From NCBI GenBank assembly GCA_964516635.1, contig CAZEZY010000009.1:1-33001 (forward strand): DNA of 33,001 bases. Direction: 5' to 3'. Under the pieces are notes generated by a model. That model was not told the DNA's origin and made no database searches. It was given only the letters and a program-made list of their open reading frames with translations. This document shows, one piece after another, positions 24,427 through 31,438 of the stretch; positions within the stretch are counted from its first letter, which is position 1; every line of letters starts with the position of its first letter. Both the position numbers and the translations under genes were made by a program. This DNA is from CAZEZY01 sp964516635 (GTDB taxonomy: Bacteria; Pseudomonadota; Gammaproteobacteria; Burkholderiales; Burkholderiaceae_C).

Positions 24427-24444
24427 TGTCGCCAAAAAGTGACA
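24427..24444. promoter_or_regulatory. GlrR enhancer site 1 (TGTC-N10-GACA)
   Basis: TGTC at 24427-24430 and GACA at 24441-24444 are exactly ten bases apart, matching the TGTC-N10-GACA consensus for GlrR binding upstream of E. coli glmY. The extended form is CTGTCGC-N6-GTGACAC. Its centre is about 185 bases before the predicted opgG transcription start. It is flanked by the inverted repeat AACGACT (24421-24427) and AGTCGTT (24451-24457). Confidence 0.8.
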
Positions 24445-24493
24445 CATGCAAGTCGTTGAAAAATAGAGGCTTTTCGTGCTCCGTCTGCTGTTC

Positions 24494-24511
24494 TGTCGCT
24501 GTTTGGCGACA
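24494..24511. promoter_or_regulatory. GlrR enhancer site 2 (TGTC-N10-GACA)
   Basis: TGTC at 24494-24497 and GACA at 24508-24511 are again exactly ten bases apart. The extended palindrome CTGTCGC-N6-GCGACAC shares its outer bases with site 1, with only one base differing in the right arm. The two centres are 67 bases apart, and this one lies about 118 bases before the predicted start, a normal distance for a sigma54 enhancer. Confidence 0.82.
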
Positions 24512-24514
24512 CAA

Positions 24515-24534
24515 ATCGAGGGTTTTCCCTCGAT
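24515..24534. repeat. Perfect hairpin between enhancer 2 and the IHF site
   Basis: ATCGAGGG (24515-24522) and CCCTCGAT (24527-24534) form an 8-bp stem around TTTT. It could mark the end of the long upstream transcript, but no U-tract follows on either strand, so intrinsic termination is doubtful. Confidence 0.6.
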
Positions 24535-24563
24535 CGGCCGGATCTTCTTGAGAAGAATGTATT

Positions 24564-24576
24564 TAAGCCTTTGATT
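24564..24576 (-). promoter_or_regulatory. IHF binding site (consensus match)
   Basis: On the minus strand the sequence AATCAAAGGCTTA fits the IHF consensus WATCAANNNNTTR at every fixed position. It sits in an AT-rich patch between the two GlrR-type enhancers and the -24/-12 promoter, centred near -51, the usual place for IHF to bend DNA and bring a sigma54 activator to its promoter. Confidence 0.72.
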
Positions 24577-24594
24577 TTAAAAGACTAATTATGC

Positions 24595-24610
24595 TGGCAT
24601 GATACTTGCA
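24595..24610 (+). promoter_or_regulatory. Sigma54 (-24/-12) promoter of opgGH
   Basis: TGGCATGATACTTGCA carries GG at 24596-24597 and GC at 24608-24609 with the required ten-base spacing, differing from TGGCACG-N4-TTGCA at one position. Counting GC as -13/-12 places transcription start at about 24621, which is the A of the first opgG ATG. Two TGTC-N10-GACA enhancers and an IHF site lie upstream. Confidence 0.87.
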
Positions 24611-24620
24611 GCATTTGGGC

Positions 24621-26234
24621 ATGATCTCCATTGTTGCCCGTCTGTCTGCTGCGGCAAGCCGCGTGTCCCGCTGGTGGGGTCCTGCCTGCCTGAGCGCGCT
24701 GACCCTGCTGCCACTGGCGTCAGCCGCTGACACGTGGGACGCCGTGTCCGCCCGAGCCCAGGCCCTGTCGCGCGAAGCCTATCGGCCCGCTCCCGTGGTC
24801 CCCGACGCCCTGCGCAACCTCACTTACGACCAGTTGAGGGACATCCGTTACCAGCCTGGCAAAGCCCTGTGGCGCGACCAGCAACTGCCTTTCGAGGCCA
24901 TGTTTTTCCACCTGGGTCTGTACCACCAGCATCCGGTGCGCATTCACGAGGTGACGACCGACGCCCAGGGCAATCGGCAAAGCCGGTCCATCCCCTACCG
25001 GCAGACCGACTACGATTTCGGCGACAACCGGCTGGACCCCGCCAGCTGGGGCGATGTCGGGCACGCGGGCTTTCGCCTGCACTACCCGCTGAACAGCGCC
25101 GCGTACAAGGACGAGCTCATCGTGTTTCTGGGCGCGAGCTATTTCCGCGCACTCGGCGCCGGCCAGCAGTATGGTCTGTCGGCCCGCGGACTGGCGGTTG
25201 ACACGGTGGGCGGCGGGCCCGAAGAGTTTCCGCGCTTCACCGACTTCTGGCTGATGCGTCCCACCCCCACGAGCGATGTGCAGGAGGTTCTGGCTTTGCT
25301 GGAGTCTCCCCGGGTGACCGGTGCCTACCGTTTCGTGATCCATCCGGGCAAGACCACTCGGGTGGACATTTCTGCCCGTGTGTACGTCCGGACCAGTCGC
25401 CCGGCCGGTACGGACCCCATCAGCACCCTGGGCATCGCCCCGCTCACCAGCATGTTCTTCTTCGGCGAGAACCAGCCCCTGCCGGGCGACTTCCGGCCGG
25501 AGGTCCACGATTCCGATGGCCTGATGATCGAAACCGGTGAAGGCGAGTGGATCTGGCGTCCTTTGCAGAACCCCCGCAGCAAGACCGTGACGTCGTTCCA
25601 GACCACCAACCCCAAAGGCTTCGGGCTGATGCAGCGGGACCGTGCGTGGAGCAGCTACGAGGACGTGGAAGCGCGTTACGAGCGGCGTCCCAGCGCGTGG
25701 GTCGTGCCCACGAACCCCTGGGGCCCGGGTCGGGTGGAACTGGTGATGCTCAGCACGCCCGACGAAACCCACGACAACGTGGTGGCGTACTGGGTGCCCG
25801 ACCGCCTGCCTGCCCCCGGCGAGCCTCTGGAGTTTGCCTACCAGTTGCACTGGGAAGGCGAACTGAAGACAGTGCCCCCGAGCAGCTGGGCGGTTCAGTC
25901 CCGACGTGGGATCGGCTACCACCAGCTCACCCCGGCCCAGCTGGCCCAGCAGGTGCAATTCGTGATCGATTTCCGTGGTCCGGCGCTCGAAGCCCTGGGC
26001 GCGGACGCCCCGGTCGAAGCCATTGCCAGCGCCAGCGATGGTGCACGCGTGGTCGAACGGCATGTTTATCGCAACCCCGTCAACGGGGACTGGCGCCTGA
26101 CCCTTCGGGTCGAGCGGCCATCGCCCTCTGACGCGACGACCCCCGTGCAGCGGCCCATCGAGCTGCGTGCATTCCTTCGGCATCAACAACACACTGTGAG
26201 CGAAACATGGAGCTACGTCCTTCTGCCGGAATGA
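24621..26234 (+). CDS. opgG: Glucans biosynthesis protein G (OpgG/MdoG)
   Basis: OpgG is a periplasmic protein needed to build osmoregulated periplasmic glucans, acting with OpgH on the beta-glucan backbone. From the ATG at 24621 the protein has 537 residues. Family landmarks include REAYRPAPVVPDALRNLTYD, ALWRDQQLPFEAMFFHLG, YRQTDYDFG and SYFRALGAGQQYGLSARGLA, then RPTPTSD and FGENQP. A signal peptide (WWGPACLSALTLLPLASA then A-DTW) is present. The predicted sigma54 start coincides with this ATG, so a GTG at 24663, giving 523 residues and a compact 21-residue signal, may be the real start. Neither has a strong ribosome site. opgH overlaps its end as ATGA. Confidence 0.93.
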   Translation: MISIVARLSAAASRVSRWWGPACLSALTLLPLASAADTWDAVSARAQALSREAYRPAPVVPDALRNLTYDQLRDIRYQPGKALWRDQQLPFEAMFFHLGLYHQHPVRIHEVTTDAQGNRQSRSIPYRQTDYDFGDNRLDPASWGDVGHAGFRLHYPLNSAAYKDELIVFLGASYFRALGAGQQYGLSARGLAVDTVGGGPEEFPRFTDFWLMRPTPTSDVQEVLALLESPRVTGAYRFVIHPGKTTRVDISARVYVRTSRPAGTDPISTLGIAPLTSMFFFGENQPLPGDFRPEVHDSDGLMIETGEGEWIWRPLQNPRSKTVTSFQTTNPKGFGLMQRDRAWSSYEDVEARYERRPSAWVVPTNPWGPGRVELVMLSTPDETHDNVVAYWVPDRLPAPGEPLEFAYQLHWEGELKTVPPSSWAVQSRRGIGYHQLTPAQLAQQVQFVIDFRGPALEALGADAPVEAIASASDGARVVERHVYRNPVNGDWRLTLRVERPSPSDATTPVQRPIELRAFLRHQQHTVSETWSYVLLPE

Positions 26235-28162
26235 ATGCCTCGCTGCGCGGGGCCAGCGCGCCCCCGATCCACCGGGGCTCCATGACCCCCACCCCCTGGC
26301 GGGGATTCTGGAACAGCGTGGGCATGGCCCTGATCTCGTCGTTGACGGGTCGCCCATCGCGGGGCGCACCTCGCGCTGCGGGCGGCACCACCCAGCCAGC
26401 GTGGGCCGCCGCAGGCCAGTCTCGGCGCAGGGCCTTTCTGGCCCTCATCCTGGTCCTCACAGCCTGGGCCACTGCCACCTTCATCGATCTGAAGCCCGCC
26501 TCGGACTCTCTGGTGATGACGCTGGTGCAAAGCACGTTGTTCGCATTGCTGTTTGCGTGGGTGGCCAGTGGCGCCATCACCGCGGTGATGGGTTTCTGGG
26601 TGAGTGTGAAAGGAGACCGCCATGCGCTCGATCACCGCGCGGTGCGCGATCAGGCCCTGGACCCTTCTCGACGCACGGCCATCATCATGCCCATCTGCCA
26701 TGAGGACGTGTCCACCGTCTTCGCCGGTCTGCGGGCCACCTGCGAGTCACTGATTGCCACCGGGCAGTCGCGCCATTTCGACGTGTTCGTCCTGTCAGAC
26801 AGCAAGGACCCGGCCGTGCTGGCCGAAGAGTGGCAGGCCTGGACCGGGCTTCGCACCGAATTGGCGGCCCGTTCCAAGGACGCGCCCCTCATCGAGGTGT
26901 ACTACCGTGCGCGCAAGCGTCGCACCCACCGCAAGGCTGGCAACGTCGCCGACTTCTGCCGTCGCTGGGGCAAGGACTATGCCTACATGATCGTGTTCGA
27001 CGCCGACAGCGTCATGAGCGGCGAATGCGTGGTCACCCTGGCGCAACTCATGGAAGCGCATCCTCGGGCTGGCATCATCCAGACCATGACCCAGAGCATC
27101 GGTCATGCCACCCTGCACGCCCGCGTCCAGCAGTTTGCCGCCCGCGTGGCCGGCCGACTGTTCGCCTTGGGCATGCAGTTCTGGCAACTGGGCGATTCCC
27201 ATTACTTCGGCCACAATGCCATCATCCGTGTCAAGCCGTTCATGGATCACTGCGCCCTGGCCACCATTCCCGGTCAGGGCGGTCTGACGGGCAGCATCCT
27301 GTCCCATGATTTCGTGGAGGCCGCCATGATGCGGCGCGCAGGCCACGAAGTGTGGATGGTCAGCGACCTCAAGGGCAGCTTCGAGCAACAGCCGCCCGAT
27401 TTGCTGTCCGAGTTGCAGCGCGACAGGCGCTGGTGCCAGGGCAACCTGCAGAACCTGCGTCTGATGGCCGAGCCCGGCTTCAGCACCGTGCACCGTTTCA
27501 TGTTTCTGACTGGGACCATGTCATACGTGTCGGCGCCGATCTGGCTGCTGTTCATGGGGCTGGGCATGGTGCTGTGGCACCTGCAGGGTGACGGCACCGG
27601 CATGGCCGAGAACGTTGTCCGTGTGGGTGCTTTGGGACTGTGGTTCTGGACGCTGTTCGTGCTCGTGCTGCCCCGTGTCCTGGGCGTCTTGTCCATCATG
27701 CTGCAGAAAGACGCGGCCCGCTTCGGTGGTACGTTCGCCTTGGTGCGTAGCGCGCTGGTGGAGACCGTTCTCGCGCTGATCCAGGCACCGATCCGCATGC
27801 TCGCGCACACGGTGTTCGTCATCGTGGCGCTGACCGGCTGGAAGCTCGAGTGGAAGTCGCCGCCCCGGGATGCCCGCAAGATTGCCTGGAAAGATGCGGC
27901 ATGGGCACTGGCGCTACCCACGCTGGTCGGGGGCCTGCTGGCACTGGCTGCGACACAGATTGGTCCCTCTGCGCTGCTGTGGCTGGCGCCCGTGTGGTTG
28001 CCGTTGCTTTACGCCGTGCCCATGGCCGTGATCACCAGCGATCAGCGGCTGGGCGCTGCACTCCGGTCTCAGCACCTGCTGCTGGTTCCCGAGGAAGCCC
28101 GCTCACCTCGCGTGCTGCGTCGCGCCTGGTCGACGGGACCGTCCTCGCTGCAGCACCTCTGA
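26231..28162 (+). CDS. opgH: Glucans biosynthesis glucosyltransferase H (OpgH/MdoH)
   Basis: OpgH is the inner-membrane glycosyltransferase that polymerises glucose from UDP-glucose into periplasmic glucan backbones. The 643-residue protein has two N-terminal membrane helices (about 67-86 and 95-122), a cytoplasmic family 2 glycosyltransferase domain with TAIIMPICHED, VFVLSDSKD, VFDADSVM (about 255-262), SHDFVEAAMMRRAG and LQRDRRWCQGN, and several C-terminal helices. It is shorter than E. coli OpgH (847 residues), mainly at the ends. The ATG at 26231 overlaps the opgG stop (ATGA); an in-frame ATG at 26207 would add eight residues. The next gene converges with no gap. Confidence 0.93.
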   Translation: MNASLRGASAPPIHRGSMTPTPWRGFWNSVGMALISSLTGRPSRGAPRAAGGTTQPAWAAAGQSRRRAFLALILVLTAWATATFIDLKPASDSLVMTLVQSTLFALLFAWVASGAITAVMGFWVSVKGDRHALDHRAVRDQALDPSRRTAIIMPICHEDVSTVFAGLRATCESLIATGQSRHFDVFVLSDSKDPAVLAEEWQAWTGLRTELAARSKDAPLIEVYYRARKRRTHRKAGNVADFCRRWGKDYAYMIVFDADSVMSGECVVTLAQLMEAHPRAGIIQTMTQSIGHATLHARVQQFAARVAGRLFALGMQFWQLGDSHYFGHNAIIRVKPFMDHCALATIPGQGGLTGSILSHDFVEAAMMRRAGHEVWMVSDLKGSFEQQPPDLLSELQRDRRWCQGNLQNLRLMAEPGFSTVHRFMFLTGTMSYVSAPIWLLFMGLGMVLWHLQGDGTGMAENVVRVGALGLWFWTLFVLVLPRVLGVLSIMLQKDAARFGGTFALVRSALVETVLALIQAPIRMLAHTVFVIVALTGWKLEWKSPPRDARKIAWKDAAWALALPTLVGGLLALAATQIGPSALLWLAPVWLPLLYAVPMAVITSDQRLGAALRSQHLLLVPEEARSPRVLRRAWSTGPSSLQHL

Positions 28163-29308
28163 TCACACCACGTGCGCCTGCCAGCCCCGGCGTGGAGCAG
28201 GCTGCACCATGGGCCCATGACCCAGGCGGGCCCACATCTGCACCACTTCTGAGCCGCTCACTCCCAGCACAGACCGGATGTCGGCATACGGGCCAGCCTG
28301 TTCCGGGTATTCCTGCAAGGCTTGCTGCAGTGGATGCATGGACAAGCCATGCCTTGTTGCGGCCAGCTGGGCCCTGGCATAGGCCATGCCGGCCAGGACT
28401 TGGGTCGGCCGCTGGTTATCCGCCGTCACCATCCAGAAAAAGGCCGGTGTGGCGTCCACCGTTTGGTTGAAGTCACGAATCTGGCCTTCCAGCGCCCGGT
28501 CGCCAGGGGCGGATGGCTTGGAACGATCAAACAGGCCCGCGGCCACCAGTGCACGCACCAGCGGATCATTGATCGAGATGCCGTCCCGGTGTTCGGCGAT
28601 TTCCCTCGGACCGATCCGCAACACCTTGTACGACTCCAGCAGGGTGTGTGGCGTCTCCAGTTCGATGCGCCAGGCGGCTTTGGCGATGGCGCGGTGTCGG
28701 TCCAGCGCCGCGTCATCTGGCTTGGTGAAGCCAATCCGCACCGGATACCCCTGCTGGCTCTGCCGGATGGCCTCAAGGCCTTCAGCACCGGGATAGCGGG
28801 TGTCATAAGGCCCCCGGTTGGTGTGCCGCCTGAAAATCTGCTGGAAGAGCGGGTCGGGCGGCTGCGAGGCGTCAGCGCTCAGTACCACGCGAGCGGTGGG
28901 GCGGTCATCGACGGTGCGGTCGTCGAAGACACCCTCCGGGAACAGCGTGATGTCGGCACGCAGCCCGCGCTCGCGTGCGGCGATTTCCAGCAACGCCAGA
29001 AAGGTGCCCTGGCTCATCATCATCTGCCTGGAAAAAGGGTCGGTTTCCGGCAGCAACCGCGTTCTGTCGATCCGCAGCAGCAACGTACCGGGTGTGGAGA
29101 GGTCCACCAGCCACGATTGCAGGTTGTGCGAATGGGGTGCCAGGATGGCGTGGGCCAGCAGCCAGTGGCGAACATCGGTCATTTCGGCCGGTGGCTGCCA
29201 GGCGGTGAGTGCTTCCGGTGGCAGGGCCGATGAGCAGCCGGCCACCGGGGCCAGCGCGGCCAGGACCGCCCCACCGCCTGCGATCCGGATGAACTGTCTT
29301 CTTTCCAT
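28163..29308 (-). CDS. Nitroreductase-like (Acg-type) FMN-binding protein with Tat lipoprotein signal
   Basis: The 381-residue protein resembles the Acg-type branch of the nitroreductase fold, whose members bind FMN and whose physiological roles are mostly unknown. HAILAPHSHNLQSWLVDL near residue 52 corresponds to the APSxHNTQPW motif of nitroreductases, and an RRHTNRGPYD segment follows mid-protein. The N-terminus MERRQFIRIAGGGAVLAALA is a twin-arginine signal, ending in the lipobox VAGC, so the product is probably exported folded and lipidated. The ATG at 29308 was chosen because the signal begins there. It is divergent from a LysR regulator, which probably controls it. Its stop abuts that of opgH. 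Confidence 0.75.
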   Translation of the reverse strand: MERRQFIRIAGGGAVLAALAPVAGCSSALPPEALTAWQPPAEMTDVRHWLLAHAILAPHSHNLQSWLVDLSTPGTLLLRIDRTRLLPETDPFSRQMMMSQGTFLALLEIAARERGLRADITLFPEGVFDDRTVDDRPTARVVLSADASQPPDPLFQQIFRRHTNRGPYDTRYPGAEGLEAIRQSQQGYPVRIGFTKPDDAALDRHRAIAKAAWRIELETPHTLLESYKVLRIGPREIAEHRDGISINDPLVRALVAAGLFDRSKPSAPGDRALEGQIRDFNQTVDATPAFFWMVTADNQRPTQVLAGMAYARAQLAATRHGLSMHPLQQALQEYPEQAGPYADIRSVLGVSGSEVVQMWARLGHGPMVQPAPRRGWQAHVV

Positions 29309-29396
29309 GTCGGTGACTCCAGTGAATGAATGGGTCCATTGTGATGTCGTGGAAATCCGTACACAATTGTTGAAATCTTTCAAGACGTATTCATCG
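29309..29396. promoter_or_regulatory. Divergent LysR/nitroreductase control region with dyad
   Basis: These 88 bases hold two adjoining palindromes: ACAATTGT (29363-29370) and TTGAAA-TC-TTTCAA (29370-29383). The second contains a T-N11-A core typical of LysR-type operators. On the minus strand TTGAAA followed after 16 bases by TACGGA could be a weak promoter for the nitroreductase-like gene, overlapping the dyad. Confidence 0.5.
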
Positions 29397-30299
29397 ATGA
29401 ATAACAAGACATTTGACTGGGGGTTGATCCGGTCGTTTCTGGCTGCGCTGGAACAAGGCAGCCTGCTGGGTGCGGCCCGATCGGTCGGCCTGAGTCAGCC
29501 CACCCTGGGGCGGCACATCGCCGAACTCGAAGCGCAACTGGGTACGGTGCTGTTCGAGCGAACCGGCCGCGGCTTGCTGCCCACCCCCATGGCGTGGCGG
29601 TTGGCCGAGTCGGCCCGGGCCATGGAACAAGGTGCCTTTGCGCTGGCGCAGACCGTGACCGGTGCCCAGGCGGGTCTGGACGGCGTGGTGCGGCTTTCGG
29701 TGAGTCAGCCCGTGGCCTGCGTGCTGCTGCCACCGGTCCTGGCCCGCCTGCGTCAACAGTGGCCCGCGATTTCGGTCGAACTGGTGGTCACCAACGCCGT
29801 CAGCGACCTGTTGCGTCGGGAGGCCGATATGGCCCTGCGCATGGTCAGGCCCAAACAGCCCTCGCTCATCAGCAAGCGCATTGGCGAAGTGACCGTGAGC
29901 GCTTGTGCGCACCGGGATTACCTTCGACGCCGGGGTGTGCCTTCGTGTCCGGCCGATTTGCTGCGCCACGATGTTCTGGCTGACGACCAGCGGGGCGAGG
30001 TGGCCGGAGGGTTCAGCGCGATGGGTTTACGGCCGACGCCCGGCCAGTTTGCCTTGAGCACCGACGACCTCATGGCTTACTGGGCGGCTGTGCAGGCGGG
30101 CATGGGTGTGGGTTTTGTGGCCGATTACGTGATCCGGACCAACCCGGACGTGCAGCGCATGGCGCTGTCTGGGCTCCGGTTGCCCGCCTTTCCGGTCTGG
30201 CTGACGGTGCACCGTGAAATACGGACCACGCCGCGCTTCCGGGCGGTCTATGACTTTCTGGCCCGCGAGGTGGCAGATCAGCTGCGTCAGTCGGTCTGA
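29397..30299 (+). CDS. LysR-family transcriptional regulator
   Basis: This 300-residue protein has an N-terminal winged helix (WGLIRSFLAALEQGSLLGAA, then GLSQPTLGRHIAELEAQLG and LFERTGRGLLPT) and a periplasmic-binding-protein-like effector domain (GVVRLSVSQPVACVLLPPVL onward, with GMGVGFVADYVI near the end). The ATG at 29397 starts the HTH directly; longer in-frame extensions would run through the divergent gene. It is divergent from the nitroreductase-like gene, and the dyad at 29363-29383 is its likely operator. The effector is unknown. Confidence 0.9.
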   Translation: MNNKTFDWGLIRSFLAALEQGSLLGAARSVGLSQPTLGRHIAELEAQLGTVLFERTGRGLLPTPMAWRLAESARAMEQGAFALAQTVTGAQAGLDGVVRLSVSQPVACVLLPPVLARLRQQWPAISVELVVTNAVSDLLRREADMALRMVRPKQPSLISKRIGEVTVSACAHRDYLRRRGVPSCPADLLRHDVLADDQRGEVAGGFSAMGLRPTPGQFALSTDDLMAYWAAVQAGMGVGFVADYVIRTNPDVQRMALSGLRLPAFPVWLTVHREIRTTPRFRAVYDFLAREVADQLRQSV

Positions 30300-30364
30300 T
30301 CATTGGTTTTGTTATTTGCAACTGAGTTTTTATTCGTTCCAGATTTGTGGGACTGCCGGGATGA

Positions 30365-30380
30365 TTCGCTCCAATCGTTC
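30365..30380 (+). promoter_or_regulatory. Leader element shared by both sbp genes, copy 1
   Basis: TTCGC-TC-CAATCGTTC lies 17 bases before the ATG of the first sulfate-binding protein gene. A nearly identical TTCGC-A-CAATCGTTC lies before the second copy at 32681-32695. Fourteen positions match with one gap. It may be a regulator site, a promoter part or a relic of gene duplication. Confidence 0.4.
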
Positions 30381-30397
30381 AACACGCTGGAGTTCAC

Positions 30398-31420
30398 ATG
30401 CATCGCCGTCACGCCCTCAAGGTCATCGCCGCCACCGCTTCCGTCACCGCCCTCGGGCCCCACGCGCTGGCCCAGTCGCAGCCCGCTTCGATCACCCTGC
30501 TCAACGTGTCTTACGACCCGACGCGCGAGCTGTACGTGGAATTCAACGCCGCGTTCATCAAGCACTGGCGCGAGAAGACCGGGCAGAACGTCACCATCCA
30601 GCAGTCGCATGGCGGCTCCGGTCGGCAGGCCCGCTCCATCATCGATGGCCTGGCCGCCGATGTGGCCACCCTGGCTCTGGCCGGTGACACCGATGCCCTG
30701 CACACCAACGGCGGCTGGATTCCCCAGGACTGGCAGAAGCGTCTGCCCCACAACAGTTCACCCTACACCTCCACCATCGTGCTGGTGGTGCGAGCCGGTA
30801 ACCCCAAGAACATCAAGGATTGGGATGACCTGATCCGCCCCGACGTCAAGGTCATCACCCCCAACCCGAAAACGTCCGGCGGTGCCCGCTGGAATTACCT
30901 GGCGGCCTGGGAGTTTGCCAAACGCAAGTACGGGGGCGATGCCAAGGCGCAGGAATTCGTCAAGAAGCTCTACGACAATGTGCCCGTGCTCGACACCGGT
31001 GCGCGGGGCTCGTCCGTGACCTTTGCGCAGCGCAACCAGGGCGACGTGTTCCTGAGCTGGGAGAACGAAGCCTACCTGCTGGAAAAGGAATTTGGCAACC
31101 GGGTGGATTTCGTGTACCCATCGCTGTCCATCCTCGCCGAACCGGCCGTGACGGTGGTGGACAAGAACGTGGACAAAAAGGGCACCCGGGCCGTGGCCCA
31201 GGCCTACCTGGAATACCTGTACACCGAAGAGGCGCAGGACATCATCGGCAAGCACTTCTACCGCCCGCGTTCCGAGAAGGCCCAGGCCAAGTACGCCAAA
31301 CAGTTGCCGAAGTTGAATCTGTTCACCATTGCCGAGGCGTTTGGCGGTTGGGATGCCGCCACGAAGGTGCACTTTGTCGATGGAGGCACGTTTGACCAGA
31401 TTTTTGTGCGTCGCCTCTGA
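30398..31420 (+). CDS. sbp: Sulfate/thiosulfate ABC transporter substrate-binding protein, copy 1
   Basis: Sbp captures sulfate in the periplasm and delivers it to the CysTWA importer. The 340-residue protein contains the family signatures LLNVSYDPTRELYVEFNAAF, QSHGGSGRQARSIIDGLAADV, NPKTSGGARWNYLAAW, DVFLSWENEAYLLEKEFG and FYRPRSEKA. The signal MHRRHALKVIAATASVTALG has a twin arginine followed by a hydrophobic stretch and reads like a Tat signal, unlike the Sec-type signal of the second copy. The CysB-like gene follows after 18 bases. Sulfate versus thiosulfate preference is not resolved. Confidence 0.93.
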   Translation: MHRRHALKVIAATASVTALGPHALAQSQPASITLLNVSYDPTRELYVEFNAAFIKHWREKTGQNVTIQQSHGGSGRQARSIIDGLAADVATLALAGDTDALHTNGGWIPQDWQKRLPHNSSPYTSTIVLVVRAGNPKNIKDWDDLIRPDVKVITPNPKTSGGARWNYLAAWEFAKRKYGGDAKAQEFVKKLYDNVPVLDTGARGSSVTFAQRNQGDVFLSWENEAYLLEKEFGNRVDFVYPSLSILAEPAVTVVDKNVDKKGTRAVAQAYLEYLYTEEAQDIIGKHFYRPRSEKAQAKYAKQLPKLNLFTIAEAFGGWDAATKVHFVDGGTFDQIFVRRL

Positions 31421-31438
31421 GGGTGGAAATCCGTCGAC

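Noticed and set aside
22908..24512. Long open frame antisense to glrR (about 534 codons)
   Set aside because: It is a shadow of the GlrR-like gene and runs across the sigma54 control region without any protein signature.
24515..24534. Hairpin after glrR as an intrinsic terminator
   Set aside because: The stem is perfect but no T-run follows in either direction; kept only as an inverted repeat.
24720..26369. Long open frame antisense to opgG (about 549 codons)
   Set aside because: Same reasoning; opgG on the plus strand has clear family motifs, and the antisense translation has none.
30303..30321. Possible sigma54 promoter before the first sbp gene (TGG...TTGCA)
   Set aside because: GG and GC are separated by 11 bases rather than the required 10, and no enhancer-like site is near.
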